64,000 bases of DNA from Elizabethkingia occulta. GTDB taxonomy: Bacteria > Bacteroidota > Bacteroidia > Flavobacteriales > Weeksellaceae. The stretch covers positions 273,615 through 337,614 of the forward strand of contig NZ_MAHX01000002.1 in NCBI RefSeq assembly GCF_002023715.1, in the 5' to 3' direction. The translations under genes and the position numbers were made by a program. The notes below the pieces were generated by a model. That model did not search any database, was not told the DNA's origin, and saw only the letters and a program-made list of their open reading frames with translations. This document shows, in pieces, positions 52,086 to 60,996 of the stretch (the first letter of the stretch is position 1; each line of letters starts with the position of its first letter).

Positions 52086-54404
52086 ATGGATTATCTGAAA
52101 GGACTTAATGAATCACAATACGAAGCGGTAACAACTATCCAGGGACCATTGATGGTATTAGCGGGAGCGGGTTCCGGAAAAACCAGAGTACTTACCATGC
52201 GTATTGCTCATCTTATACAAAATGGTGTAGATCCTTTCAATATTCTGGCACTAACCTTTACCAATAAAGCAGCACGAGAGATGAAAGAGCGTATTGCAAG
52301 GGTAGTGGGAGATAGCGATGCTAAAAGTATATGGATGGGAACATTTCACTCCATATTTGCCAGAATACTCCGTATGGAAGCACATTACCTTGGATTTCCA
52401 TCTAATTTTACAATTTATGACAGTCAGGATGCACTGAATGTTATAAAAAAAGTGCTGAAAGAAATGTCTATCGATTCAGATCTGTATAAACCGAAAAAAG
52501 TACTGAACCGAATTTCTCAGTATAAAAACAATCTGATTACAGTAAATGCCTATTTCAACAATCCGGAACTGATGGAAGCTGATGCAATGGCTAATATGAA
52601 GCTGTTAGGTGAAATTTACCGGAAGTATGTTGAAACCTGCTACAAGTCCGGTGCAATGGATTTTGATGATTTGTTGTTACGTACCAACGAGCTTCTAACC
52701 AGGTTTCCGGAAGTGCTGGCAAAATATCAGGACAGATTCCGTTACATATTGGTAGATGAGTACCAGGATACCAACCATTCCCAGTATCTTATTGTAAAAG
52801 CATTGGCTTCTAAATTCGAGAATTTGTGTGTGGTAGGAGATGATGCACAGTCCATCTATGCATTCCGTGGTGCAAATATCTACAACATTCTGAACTTTAA
52901 AAAAGATTATCCGGATGCGATTACTGTTTCTCTGGAACAGAATTACCGTTCTACGCAGAATATTGTAAACGCTGCAAATGATGTTATTGCTAAAAATCAG
53001 CAGCAGTTTAAGAAAAATGTTTTCAGTGAAAATGAACCCGGAGATAAAATACAGGTTTACCGGAGTCTCTCCGATGCAGATGAAGCCAACTTCGTTGCTG
53101 CACAGATCTTGGAAAACAGTATGCGAAATCAGCGTAAATACAGTGATTTTGCAATTCTATATAGAACCAACTCTCAGACTCGTGCATTTGAAGATGCATT
53201 GAGAAGAAAGAACATTCCGTATAAAGTATATGGTGGACTTTCATTCTACCAGAGAAAAGAAATCAAAGATTTGATTGCTTATTTAAGACTTCTGGTTAAT
53301 GAAAACGATCAGGAAGCTTTGCTTCGTATTATCAATTATCCAACAAGAGGTATCGGTGAAACAACGCAGAATAAACTAATTGTTACTGCCGATCAACTGA
53401 ATATTTCGATGGCTGAATTACTGAATAACCTTCAGATGTATGGGCCACAGACAGGGTTTAATGCAGGTACACTCAACAAGCTTTCAGAATTCTGGAATAT
53501 GATCAAAGCCTTTCAGGTGATGATGAAGACAGAAACCGTTTATCAGGTGGCTATGGATGTTGCACAGAAGAGCGGACTACTAAAGCTACTAAAGGACGAT
53601 CAGACTCCCGAAGGTGTTTCCCGTATGGAGAATATTCAGGAATTAATGAACTCCTTACAAGGATTTATTGAAGAGCAACAACAATTAGAAGACGGTGATC
53701 CCGGCCTTTCTAATTTCCTTGAAAATATTGCACTTTCTACAGATACTCAGGATAAAGACGATGACAACAATAAAGTCTCCTTAATGACCATTCACTTGTC
53801 AAAAGGTTTGGAATTTCCAGTGGTACATATTGTAGGGCTGGAAGAGAATCTTTTCCCTTCGTTTATGAGTGCTAACACCCGAGAAGAGTTGGAAGAAGAA
53901 AGACGTTTATTTTATGTAGCGCTTACAAGAGCTGAAAAACAGGCTATATTTTCGTATGCAGTTTCCCGTTTTCAGTGGGGTAAAATTACAGATTCCGAAC
54001 CAAGCCGTTTCTTGAGCGAAGTAGATACAATGTATCTGGATTTCCTTAATCCGGCAACTGATACACGATTCAGAAATTCTTCAGGACTTACCTCTAGTCT
54101 TTTTGACGATGCACCACCTCCACGCCTGGTGAAGAAAGATACTCCGAAGAAGTTAACGCCTTCTCCGGCTTTAACACCTAAAAACCTGAAACCTGTAGCT
54201 TCTGCTCAAATTAACAATCCATCTGGTGGAACTACAGATCATATTGAAGTAGGGAATATGGTACGACATGACCGTTTTGGAGTGGGAGAAGTTGTCTTCC
54301 TGGACGGAACCGATCCGCAAAATATAAAAGCAAAAGTATTGTTCCAGCATGAAGGTGAGAAAAACCTGATTCTGAAATTCGCAAAGCTGACGAAAATTTC
54401 CTAA
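52086..54404 (+). CDS. uvrD: UvrD/PcrA-type SF1 DNA helicase
   Basis: 772-aa 3'-5' DNA helicase for repair and replication-fork maintenance. SF1A motifs in order: Q-motif 'LNESQYEAV', I 'LAGAGSGKTRVLTMRIA', Ia 'ALTFTNKAAREMKER', II 'ILVDEYQDTNHSQY', III 'VVGDDAQSIYAFRGA', IV 'VSLEQNYRSTQNI', V 'VSLMTIHLSKGLEFPVVHIV', VI 'RLFYVALTRAEKQ'. The C-terminal extension ends with a Tudor-like domain ('HIEVGNMVRHDRFGVGEVVF') that binds RNA polymerase in PcrA. Length is typical for the family. Confidence 0.95.
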   Translation: MDYLKGLNESQYEAVTTIQGPLMVLAGAGSGKTRVLTMRIAHLIQNGVDPFNILALTFTNKAAREMKERIARVVGDSDAKSIWMGTFHSIFARILRMEAHYLGFPSNFTIYDSQDALNVIKKVLKEMSIDSDLYKPKKVLNRISQYKNNLITVNAYFNNPELMEADAMANMKLLGEIYRKYVETCYKSGAMDFDDLLLRTNELLTRFPEVLAKYQDRFRYILVDEYQDTNHSQYLIVKALASKFENLCVVGDDAQSIYAFRGANIYNILNFKKDYPDAITVSLEQNYRSTQNIVNAANDVIAKNQQQFKKNVFSENEPGDKIQVYRSLSDADEANFVAAQILENSMRNQRKYSDFAILYRTNSQTRAFEDALRRKNIPYKVYGGLSFYQRKEIKDLIAYLRLLVNENDQEALLRIINYPTRGIGETTQNKLIVTADQLNISMAELLNNLQMYGPQTGFNAGTLNKLSEFWNMIKAFQVMMKTETVYQVAMDVAQKSGLLKLLKDDQTPEGVSRMENIQELMNSLQGFIEEQQQLEDGDPGLSNFLENIALSTDTQDKDDDNNKVSLMTIHLSKGLEFPVVHIVGLEENLFPSFMSANTREELEEERRLFYVALTRAEKQAIFSYAVSRFQWGKITDSEPSRFLSEVDTMYLDFLNPATDTRFRNSSGLTSSLFDDAPPPRLVKKDTPKKLTPSPALTPKNLKPVASAQINNPSGGTTDHIEVGNMVRHDRFGVGEVVFLDGTDPQNIKAKVLFQHEGEKNLILKFAKLTKIS

Positions 54405-54418
54405 GAGAATTTAGAGAT

Positions 54419-54460
54419 AAAAAATAGCCTGTCAAATTTGATCTGACAGGCTATTTTTAT
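54419..54460. terminator. bidirectional terminator between uvrD and the M28 peptidase
   Basis: AAAATAGCCTGTCA/TGACAGGCTATTTT stem (54421-54457) with a 9-nt loop; A/T-runs on both sides. Its right arm touches the peptidase stop codon. Confidence 0.9.
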
Positions 54461-55797
54461 TTTACACCAGGAATAACGATCAAGCTTTGGTTGCCGGTGC
54501 TGTTTACTGCCTGAACGGCAAAGAAACAATTATCTTTAGAATACGGCAATTTTATAAATGTTTCTTTTGTGAAAAATTTCTTTTGCCATACCGAAGAATC
54601 TGTTTCACGCATTAAAACATAATATCCGGTTACTTCACCCGATTTAGGCTTCTCCCAGGAAAGCGAAGTATAATTGGTGAGTTCTTTTACTTCCATTTTT
54701 ACATTCTCAGGTTTTGAGGGTGATTTTGCCAGATTAGCCAATACAGAAACATTTACTCCTACATTCTTTTTGAAGTAATCGAAATCAATAAACTCGGGTA
54801 AATCTCCGTATTGTTTTCCGTTTTCCTTGCGGATATCCTGATGCTGATGGTCGAAATTTTCATTGTATTCAGTAAGCCTTACAGCGGAATAGCCTCTTTC
54901 TACAAAGGGAGAGTGATCACCTCCTCTTAGAAATCTGTCATTTCTATATATAAGTTTTACCTGGAGATTATCTACATAACGTTCACCCGTTTCTTTTATA
55001 TATCTTGCCAGTTGTCGGGCATCGCCGTCATTTTCCAAACCAAGGCTTCTGATTCTCTGGGCTTTTTTATCCAACTCATATTGCGGTAAGCCCTCAGAAA
55101 ATACTCTCAACTGGTGTGCATTAACCAGGTTGGTTTCGCTGGTCAGGTTATTAGAAATCATATCATTATTCAGAAGTGCTTCCAGTTGCCAGTTCTCATT
55201 TTTAACCTTTTCAGCCATCATTTTAGATCCTAATAAGCCTTGTTCCTCTCCGGAAAAAGCAACAAATATTATAGTTGCCGGAAATTTGGATTTACTCAGG
55301 ATTCTTGCACTTTCTATTACTGCTGCAGTACCACTGCCATCATCGTTAGCCCCCGGAGCATTGTCTTTTGAATTCATTACATCGCTTACACGTGAATCCA
55401 GATGTCCGCTAATCATGAAAATCCGCTTATCACTAGGATCTGTTCCGTGTAGAATAGCAACAGGATTTCCTAAATCTGTTGGTTTATCAATCCTTTTACC
55501 ATCTGGTTGTATTATCTGATTTTGTAGAAATACTTCCATTCTGCCATCTGTACTTCTGGCATAATCTTTAAACTTTCTCAAAACCCAGGTTCTGGCAGCA
55601 CCGATTCCTCTCTTGGGATCCGTTACAGAACTCATGGTATGTCGGGTTCCGAAACCTACCAGCTTATTGATATGAGACTTTAGAGAATCTGTACTTACCT
55701 GTGAGACGTAATTGGCAATTTCGGCATCTTTAGAAATAACCTGTTGGGCAGAAAATGCAGCAGGAACAAAAATAATAGAGAGTATTAGTTTTTTCAT
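54457..55797 (-). CDS. exported M28-family zinc aminopeptidase with C-terminal FN3-like domain
   Basis: 446 aa with a signal peptide (cleavage near 'AAFSAQ'). Di-zinc ligands are visible: His/Asp in 'IFMISGHLDSRVSDVMNSKD', Asp in 'APGANDDGSGTAAVIESARI', Glu pair in 'FVAFSGEEQGLLGSKMMAEK', further Asp in 'ALLNNDMISNN' and a terminal His in 'NENFDHQHQDI'. Residues ~355-440 look like an FN3 domain ('VKELTNYTSLSWEKPKSGEV'). Likely digests peptides in the periplasm or outside. It stands alone, divergent from the MarR operon. Confidence 0.9.
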   Translation of the reverse strand: MKKLILSIIFVPAAFSAQQVISKDAEIANYVSQVSTDSLKSHINKLVGFGTRHTMSSVTDPKRGIGAARTWVLRKFKDYARSTDGRMEVFLQNQIIQPDGKRIDKPTDLGNPVAILHGTDPSDKRIFMISGHLDSRVSDVMNSKDNAPGANDDGSGTAAVIESARILSKSKFPATIIFVAFSGEEQGLLGSKMMAEKVKNENWQLEALLNNDMISNNLTSETNLVNAHQLRVFSEGLPQYELDKKAQRIRSLGLENDGDARQLARYIKETGERYVDNLQVKLIYRNDRFLRGGDHSPFVERGYSAVRLTEYNENFDHQHQDIRKENGKQYGDLPEFIDFDYFKKNVGVNVSVLANLAKSPSKPENVKMEVKELTNYTSLSWEKPKSGEVTGYYVLMRETDSSVWQKKFFTKETFIKLPYSKDNCFFAVQAVNSTGNQSLIVIPGVK

Positions 55798-55964
55798 GAT
55801 CAGATATTAGCAAATTGAGTAGTATCGGGTAGAAGTATAGAATATATACTTCATAAAGAAACATTACAAAGAAAAATAAATTTTCACATATAAACTATAT
55901 GTTCTGCCAGGATATTAAAGAAAATCATCAAAAGTCTTTAGGATAATAATTTTCATTTTTATTT

Positions 55965-56012
55965 AAATATGAAGTTGACTATATAGTTAGCTTCATATTT
56001 TTATTATATTTG
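55965..56012 (+). promoter_or_regulatory. palindromic operator and promoter of the MarR operon
   Basis: AAATATGAAG (55965-55974) and CTTCATATTT (55991-56000) form an exact inverted repeat. Centred between them is a second palindrome ACTATATAGT (55978-55987) with TTG and TAG spacers. A perfect -7 box TATATTTG follows at 56005-56012. The operator therefore covers the -33 region, where a bound repressor would block polymerase. MarR proteins typically bind such palindromes upstream of their own gene, so autorepression is inferred. Confidence 0.75.
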
Positions 56013-56030
56013 TTATAAATAATACAGAGA

Positions 56031-56519
56031 ATGGATTTTATTAAAACATTAGGATATAAGGCATTCGACAGCAGACTTAAGAGAATTAGTGATCGGATGT
56101 CGCATGATGTAAGGAAACTATACAAAGAAATTGATATAGATATAGAGCCTAACTGGTATCTTATTTTTATGTTACTACAGAATAAAGGAGAGATCTCAAT
56201 TGCAGATATTGCAGAATCTTTAGGTTATTCGCATCCGTCAGTAGTTGTTATTGTAAAAAAAATGTCAGAAAAGGATTATTTACATATCCAAAAAGATAAG
56301 GATGATAAACGGAAACAACTGGTATCCTTATCGCCCAAAGCAACTGAAATATTACCCGAATTAGAACTAATCTGGCAAAGTTGCGAAAGTGCAATCTTAA
56401 AGCTTCTTTCGGATGACTTGGGTATTTTCTCTTATCTGGATGCGATTGATGCAGAGCTAAAAGTTAATTCCTTTTATAACAGATTTAAACAAGAATATCA
56501 AAAATCACTAAACACATGA
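56031..56519 (+). CDS. MarR family transcriptional regulator
   Basis: 162-aa DNA-binding repressor. The winged helix is recognisable: 'WYLIFMLLQNKGEISIADIA', recognition helix 'ESLGYSHPSVVVIVKKMSEK' and wing 'DYLHIQKDKDDKRKQLVSLS' with the conserved Asp-x-Arg. N- and C-terminal helices form the dimer interface. It probably binds the palindrome at 55965-56000 and responds to a small ligand that is not predictable. Its stop overlaps the next start (ATGA, 56516-56519), so the three genes to 58427 are one operon. Confidence 0.88.
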   Translation: MDFIKTLGYKAFDSRLKRISDRMSHDVRKLYKEIDIDIEPNWYLIFMLLQNKGEISIADIAESLGYSHPSVVVIVKKMSEKDYLHIQKDKDDKRKQLVSLSPKATEILPELELIWQSCESAILKLLSDDLGIFSYLDAIDAELKVNSFYNRFKQEYQKSLNT

Positions 56520-57283
56520 GAACATTTATTTTTTTAGCCACATTGTTGTGTGCTAATATAATGCTGGTTTCTGCCACGCCAACCAAAATCATGATAAGGG
56601 CAAAAGCCAGAGATGCAAAATTTATCGGAAGTTCGCTTGGAGGTGCTTACATTATTGTAAGGGATAAGATAAGCCAGAAAATACTTGCTGAAGGAAAAAC
56701 TACAGGCGGGACGGGAAATACAGATTTAATAATGAAAAATACCAAAGCAAGAGGTGCCTCTATTACCGATGCCCAGACCGCAGGGTTTACAGCAAACATC
56801 GATATTAGCGAACCTACTTTTGTAACGGTAGAAGTAATTTCTCCATTTAACAACAAACAGGCTCAGGCAAAGGTAAGCACCGAATTATGGGTAATTCCTG
56901 GGAAAGATATTTTAGGCGACGGGATTATACTGGAAATTCCGGGATACATTATTGATATACTAAAGCCCAGAACACATCAGTATATACCGTTGAAAACAAT
57001 AAAAGATAAACCGTTTCAGTTCCAGGCAAATATTGTAATGATGTGTGGGTGTGTTATTGATAAAGGTGGCGTTTGGGATTCTGAAGAGATTGAAGTAAAA
57101 GGAATCTTAAAAAAAGACGGGAAATATGTAAAGGATATCAAAATGTCATGGATATCAACAAACCTTTTCGAAGGAGAAGATATGATTAACGTTCCCGGAA
57201 ATTATGAGCTAACGTTGTACGCTTACCATGAAAAGACAGGTAATACCGGAGTAGATAAGGTAAATTATGTGGTTTATGAATAA
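56516..57283 (+). CDS. exported hypothetical protein in the MarR operon
   Basis: 255 aa with a signal peptide (MRTFIFLATLLCANIMLVSA, cleavage before TPTK). The mature protein is mostly beta: 'TKIMIRAKARDAKFIGSSLG', 'GGAYIIVRDKISQKILAEGK', 'NIVMMCGCVIDKGGVWDSEE', 'YELTLYAYHEKTGNTGVDKV'. Several beta-sandwich-like repeats and an 'MMCGC' Cys pair are visible, but no family is recognised. It overlaps the regulator by 4 nt and the downstream hydrolase by up to 17 nt. Possibly a substrate-binding or envelope partner of the hydrolase; that is a guess. Confidence 0.75.
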   Translation: MRTFIFLATLLCANIMLVSATPTKIMIRAKARDAKFIGSSLGGAYIIVRDKISQKILAEGKTTGGTGNTDLIMKNTKARGASITDAQTAGFTANIDISEPTFVTVEVISPFNNKQAQAKVSTELWVIPGKDILGDGIILEIPGYIIDILKPRTHQYIPLKTIKDKPFQFQANIVMMCGCVIDKGGVWDSEEIEVKGILKKDGKYVKDIKMSWISTNLFEGEDMINVPGNYELTLYAYHEKTGNTGVDKVNYVVYE

Positions 57284-58427
57284 TAAACAATCAGTGTTTA
57301 GGCGAAAAATAGTTCTGTTTTTAAATACTATATTGTTATTGAGTATTAGCTTTTTAGGTGCTTCGGTACGTTTTGAAACTAAAATACATAAGCTTATTCA
57401 GGATTCTGTTGAAATAATTGTATCACAGGAGGTTGCCGAATTAATGAAATCATCTGGTTATGAAATGATTTCCGGAGCTTTATATATTCGGGGGAAAACA
57501 TTTCAGTTTCATTATGGTAAGCTAAGTAATGGTAAAAAACCGGATACTAATACATTGTTTGAAATAGGATCTATTACAAAAACTTATACAGGTTTATTAT
57601 TGTCTCAGGCAGTTTATGATAAGAAAGTTAATCTGGATGAAGATATCAGAACTTATATTGAAGGTTCGTATCCTAATTTGATTATGAGCAATGGAGAGCC
57701 AATAACACTGCGACACCTTATTACTCATACATCAGGACTTCCTATGAATATTAATTGTATAGGCTTTGGACAGAAAATTGAAGAACAGTTATCCTGTTTT
57801 AAATCTTTTTCAAGCATAGCTTTTTTTCAGGCTCTGAAGGAGATAAAACTCAAGGATAACTCACATGAGAAGTACAATTATTCTAATGCAGGTGTCCAGT
57901 TAGTTGGATATATTCTGGAAAACACATACAAGCTTCCATACAAAGCATTATTAGAAAAATACATTTTCTCCAGATCAGATGAACAGGAAACCTATTTTAC
58001 GATAGAGAAGGTTTTGGAAAAAAGATTATCTATCGGTAAAAATAGCGAGAAGAAGTTGATGCCATTAATAAACAATGGGTATCAATATGCAGGTGGTTTG
58101 AAATCTTCCACCAGTTCTATGCTTAACTATATCAGAATGTATTTAGAAAACGATGATCCGGTAATTATTCAATCTATGAATCTACTGAAAGGAAATATGC
58201 AGAATGGGAGAGCTTATGCATGGAATACATATAACTATAATCAGGATTACAAAATGCTATACCATAGTGGAGGAACATTAGGGCACTCCTCATGGATTGC
58301 CCTTTATCCAAATCAAAAGACAGGGTTATTTATGGTAACTAATATTTATACAAACGATTCACAGCGTGATCTTAATGAACTATCAAATAAGATTATTGAC
58401 AGACTTAAGAAATTGAAAAAAGATTAA
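57267..58427 (+). CDS. exported serine hydrolase of the class C beta-lactamase/PBP family
   Basis: 386 aa from 57267, or 383 aa from the ATG at 57276; both overlap the preceding gene. One N-terminal hydrophobic segment (signal peptide or anchor, 'IVLFLNTILLLSISFLGASV'). Active-site motifs are intact: SxxK in 'FEIGSITKTYTGLLLSQAVY', YxN in 'YNYSNAGVQLVGYIL', HxG in 'YHSGGTLGHSSWIALY'. The relation to the enzyme at 6873-7955 is distant. Sitting in a MarR operon, it could be an inducible esterase, D-peptidase or resistance factor; substrate unknown. It ends 1 nt from the convergent alpha-galactosidase. Confidence 0.87.
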   Translation: MWFMNNKQSVFRRKIVLFLNTILLLSISFLGASVRFETKIHKLIQDSVEIIVSQEVAELMKSSGYEMISGALYIRGKTFQFHYGKLSNGKKPDTNTLFEIGSITKTYTGLLLSQAVYDKKVNLDEDIRTYIEGSYPNLIMSNGEPITLRHLITHTSGLPMNINCIGFGQKIEEQLSCFKSFSSIAFFQALKEIKLKDNSHEKYNYSNAGVQLVGYILENTYKLPYKALLEKYIFSRSDEQETYFTIEKVLEKRLSIGKNSEKKLMPLINNGYQYAGGLKSSTSSMLNYIRMYLENDDPVIIQSMNLLKGNMQNGRAYAWNTYNYNQDYKMLYHSGGTLGHSSWIALYPNQKTGLFMVTNIYTNDSQRDLNELSNKIIDRLKKLKKD

Positions 58428-58428
58428 A

Positions 58429-59586
58429 TTAATAGGTTTTCAAGACAATGATACCATGTTGAGGTATTTTGAAAGTTTGCTGTTCAACGTATTTCCCCAG
58501 ATTTTTGTGAAGCCATAAATCTCTGATTTTCGTATTTTGATTTAATCCCAGTTTGGAAGCGCTTAAAGTGTAATTAATTTCCTGGTCGCCACGATTCATA
58601 ATCGCTATTGCTCTTTGGCCTTTAGCCAGCATCTTCTGCCAAACTTCTATATTTCCGTCAGTGATAATGTTTTGGGCTTGTTTGAAAGCTGTGTCCTGAT
58701 TCAGTGCAATAATTTCTTTGTTGGTAAGAATTTCGATAGTAGCTTTGGACATCGACCGAAGGTCATTGCCTGCTAGCAATGGCGAATTCAATAAAGCCCA
58801 CATGGAAAAATGTGTTTTGTCTTCATCATAACTCATCCCTCGTCCTACCTGAAGCATATCCATATCATTATAATGTCCTGCAGAAGCGTAAGGATAGAGA
58901 TTTTTATTAAGATCTATAATATGCAGAATGGAGGAAAACTTTGCGCTAATATCTCCTGAAACTCTCCATGAATCAGCAATTTTAATAGCCCATTCTCCCG
59001 GAAACTGCCAACGGCAAACGTTGAAAACAATATCAGGATCGATAGACTTTACTTTATTAATGATCTTGGTGTATTCTTCTTGTTCATTTAGTTTCATTTG
59101 CTCACCACCGCACCAATCGACTTTTATAAAATCATATTTCCATTCTTTGAAGAACAAGTCAGCATCCCGATCCAAATGACCATATAAGCCTACACCAAAA
59201 CCTTGTTTGTCATTATCCCAGATTGAGCCACAAGTATTTTTTCCGGCATCTGAGTAAATCCCGGCTTTTAGTCCTTTACTGTGAATATACGCAGCAAGAC
59301 TCTTCATACCGGACGGGAATTTTTTATTGTCGATAATCAAGTTTCCTTTTTCATCTCTGCCACCAAAATAACCATCATCTATATTGATATATCTGTAGCC
59401 TGCCTCATATAATCCAGACGAGACCATGGCGTCAGCTTGCTCTTTAATTAGCTTTTCATTAATATTTATGCGGTAATTATTCCAGCTACTCCATCCCATA
59501 ACAGGAGGTTTGACTTTTTGAGAAAACAGCAATGTTACAGTAAATAATGCTAAAGAGCAGACTGTTTTTCTGATTTGTGTATTCAT
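58429..59586 (-). CDS. glycoside hydrolase family 27 alpha-galactosidase
   Basis: 385-aa secreted retaining glycosidase; signal peptide ends 'TVTLLFSQ'. GH27 features: 'KPPVMGWSSWNNYRININEK', 'YINIDDGYFGGRDEKGNL', the nucleophile Asp in 'YDFIKVDWCGGEQMKLNEQE', 'WRVSGDISAKFSSI' (acid/base Asp region) and 'AGHYNDMDMLQVGRGMSYDE'. A C-terminal beta-sandwich completes it. Cleaves terminal alpha-galactosides. No PUL partners surround it. Its stop lies 1 nt from the convergent serine hydrolase stop, with no terminator hairpin between. Confidence 0.92.
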   Translation of the reverse strand: MNTQIRKTVCSLALFTVTLLFSQKVKPPVMGWSSWNNYRININEKLIKEQADAMVSSGLYEAGYRYINIDDGYFGGRDEKGNLIIDNKKFPSGMKSLAAYIHSKGLKAGIYSDAGKNTCGSIWDNDKQGFGVGLYGHLDRDADLFFKEWKYDFIKVDWCGGEQMKLNEQEEYTKIINKVKSIDPDIVFNVCRWQFPGEWAIKIADSWRVSGDISAKFSSILHIIDLNKNLYPYASAGHYNDMDMLQVGRGMSYDEDKTHFSMWALLNSPLLAGNDLRSMSKATIEILTNKEIIALNQDTAFKQAQNIITDGNIEVWQKMLAKGQRAIAIMNRGDQEINYTLSASKLGLNQNTKIRDLWLHKNLGKYVEQQTFKIPQHGIIVLKTY

Positions 59587-59679
59587 GTTAATTAGTTTTT
59601 AGTAAAAATAATGATTTTATTATAAATTTAAATATAAACATTTGAAAATAAGAATAATATATATGATATTGTGCAAGTA

Positions 59680-59717
59680 AAAAATCCTTGTTGGATTTTG
59701 TACCACAACAAGGATTA
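59680..59717 (-). terminator. terminator after the DUF3037 gene
   Basis: Minus-strand AATCCTTGTTG/CAACAAGGATT stem with a 12-nt loop and a TTTTTTACTT tail. Confidence 0.85.
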
Positions 59718-59737
59718 TAAATATAAAGGTGAATTTT

Positions 59738-60133
59738 TTACTTCACCAGTTCTTCAAAGAGTTTATCAAAAGTCTTATCCAGATCTTTACTCTTTCCGGG
59801 ATGAGGACGAGAGGTCTGAACAACAGCACTCCTTACAGCTGTAAGCCAGCGGAAGCGTTCTGGTATCTCCAATAAAGCAATAGGACCTCCGCTTTTGTCA
59901 CCCTTAGCAATATTCTGAAAACTGATCAGATTCTGAGTAATATCTTCGTAATCCAGTTTACTGTGCATTAAAGCAAACTTGTCCGGACAGAGATGAAACT
60001 CCACACGAATGTATTTTTCTTTCTTGGAGAACATGACCAGTCCGATGTTGAAAAATTCCTCTCTCTCAACCTTTGGCACTAAGCGTATTACTGCGTATTC
60101 GTATATTTTATCCTCTTGCATTTTTAGCTTCAT
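59738..60133 (-). CDS. DUF3037 protein paired with a HipA-like kinase
   Basis: 131 aa from 60133, or 127 aa from the ATG at 60121 (MQEDKIYEYAVIRLVPKVER). 'YEYAVIRLVPKVEREEFFNI' and 'GLVMFSKKEKYIRVEFHLCP' are the DUF3037 signature, and the Pro/Arg/Gly-rich loop 'GGPIALLEIPERFRWLTAVR' is also conserved. The start lies inside the end of the upstream kinase gene (overlap 14-26 nt), indicating tight translational coupling. DUF3037 and HipA-like genes are recurrent neighbours in my recollection, but the function is not known to me. No signal peptide. Confidence 0.82.
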   Translation of the reverse strand: MKLKMQEDKIYEYAVIRLVPKVEREEFFNIGLVMFSKKEKYIRVEFHLCPDKFALMHSKLDYEDITQNLISFQNIAKGDKSGGPIALLEIPERFRWLTAVRSAVVQTSRPHPGKSKDLDKTFDKLFEELVK

Positions 60134-60881
60134 TTACAAAGATTTCAGAATTTTCTAGTCGGGTTCTCAGGAACTGGAAGTAAACTTCTCTTATCTCTTC
60201 CGGAGTTTCGTCGGCATCATTCCAGTGTAACCAATCTTCAGGGATAAGATTTACAATTTCCCTGAAAATAGCATCGTTCAGTTTTTCTTTAGCAAACTGA
60301 TCAGCCTCATCCAGCATAGATGCCTGTGGAAGTAAAACGTGATCTTTTACGTATTTAAATGGTGTTTTGGCTGCAGCATCAAAATTCTGCCAGGAGTGGT
60401 GAAAATAAAAAGAAGCACCATTGTCTATTATCCATAGCTCCTTATGCCACATCAATAGATTTGTATTTTTAAATGTACGGTCTATATTAGTGATAAATGC
60501 ATCCAGCCAAACAATTTTGGAAGCCAGAAGCGGATCTGTTTTTATAGTAGAATCATAAGCAATAGCACCTGAAAGAAAATGCAGGCCAAGATTAAGGCCT
60601 TCACTAGCCTTTAGAAGATCCTGAATTTCTTCGTCACCCTCACTTCTCCCGAAATCAGCATCCAGATTTACAAATACAAGCTCCGGAATCTTTAATCCCA
60701 GTATCTCTGTTATTTTTCCACCCAGTAATTCGGAAATCAGCATCTTTACTCCATGGCCGGCACCACGGAATTTCAGTACATATTTAAAATCATCATCGGC
60801 TTCTGCCAGTGCAGGAAGAGAGCCGCCTTCCCGTAGTGGCAGAATATAGCGCATTACGGTAACAGTCCTTATATCTAACAT
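60108..60881 (-). CDS. HipA-like kinase (HipA_2 family)
   Basis: 257-aa putative cytoplasmic kinase. Residues matching the HipA active site are visible: ATP-binding Lys in 'FKYVLKFRGAGHGVKMLISE', the catalytic-loop 'DAFITNIDRTFKNTNLLMWH' (Asp and Asn) and the metal-binding Asp in 'ELWIIDNGASFYFHHSW'. It lacks the N-terminal domain of the HipA toxin, and no HipB-like DNA-binding partner is adjacent; its partner is the overlapping DUF3037 gene. Kinase target unknown. It is divergent from polA; a -7 box for it was not identified in the A/T-rich gap. Confidence 0.82.
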   Translation of the reverse strand: MLDIRTVTVMRYILPLREGGSLPALAEADDDFKYVLKFRGAGHGVKMLISELLGGKITEILGLKIPELVFVNLDADFGRSEGDEEIQDLLKASEGLNLGLHFLSGAIAYDSTIKTDPLLASKIVWLDAFITNIDRTFKNTNLLMWHKELWIIDNGASFYFHHSWQNFDAAAKTPFKYVKDHVLLPQASMLDEADQFAKEKLNDAIFREIVNLIPEDWLHWNDADETPEEIREVYFQFLRTRLENSEIFVNEAKNARG

Positions 60882-60984
60882 GATACAAAAATAGTTCTTT
60901 TTAGTCTACAGTTAATTAATGGTTAATTGTTAATTATTTAGTTCATAACTATTAACTGACAACTGCTAACTAACAACTATTTCC

Positions 60985-60992
60985 TATCTTTG
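60985..60992 (+). promoter_or_regulatory. polA promoter -7 element, 4 nt from the ATG
   Basis: TATCTTTG, a perfect TAnnTTTG; then TTTT and the ATG at 60997. Candidate leaderless transcript. Confidence 0.6.
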
Positions 60993-60996
60993 TTTT

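Noticed and set aside
55130..55519. 129-aa rightward ORF inside the M28 peptidase gene
   Set aside because: Complementary-strand shadow of the catalytic domain; no independent signals.
60900..60984. TAA/GTTA-rich repeats upstream of polA as a replication or binding site
   Set aside because: Looks like low-complexity A/T-rich intergenic DNA; no regular repeat unit could be defined.
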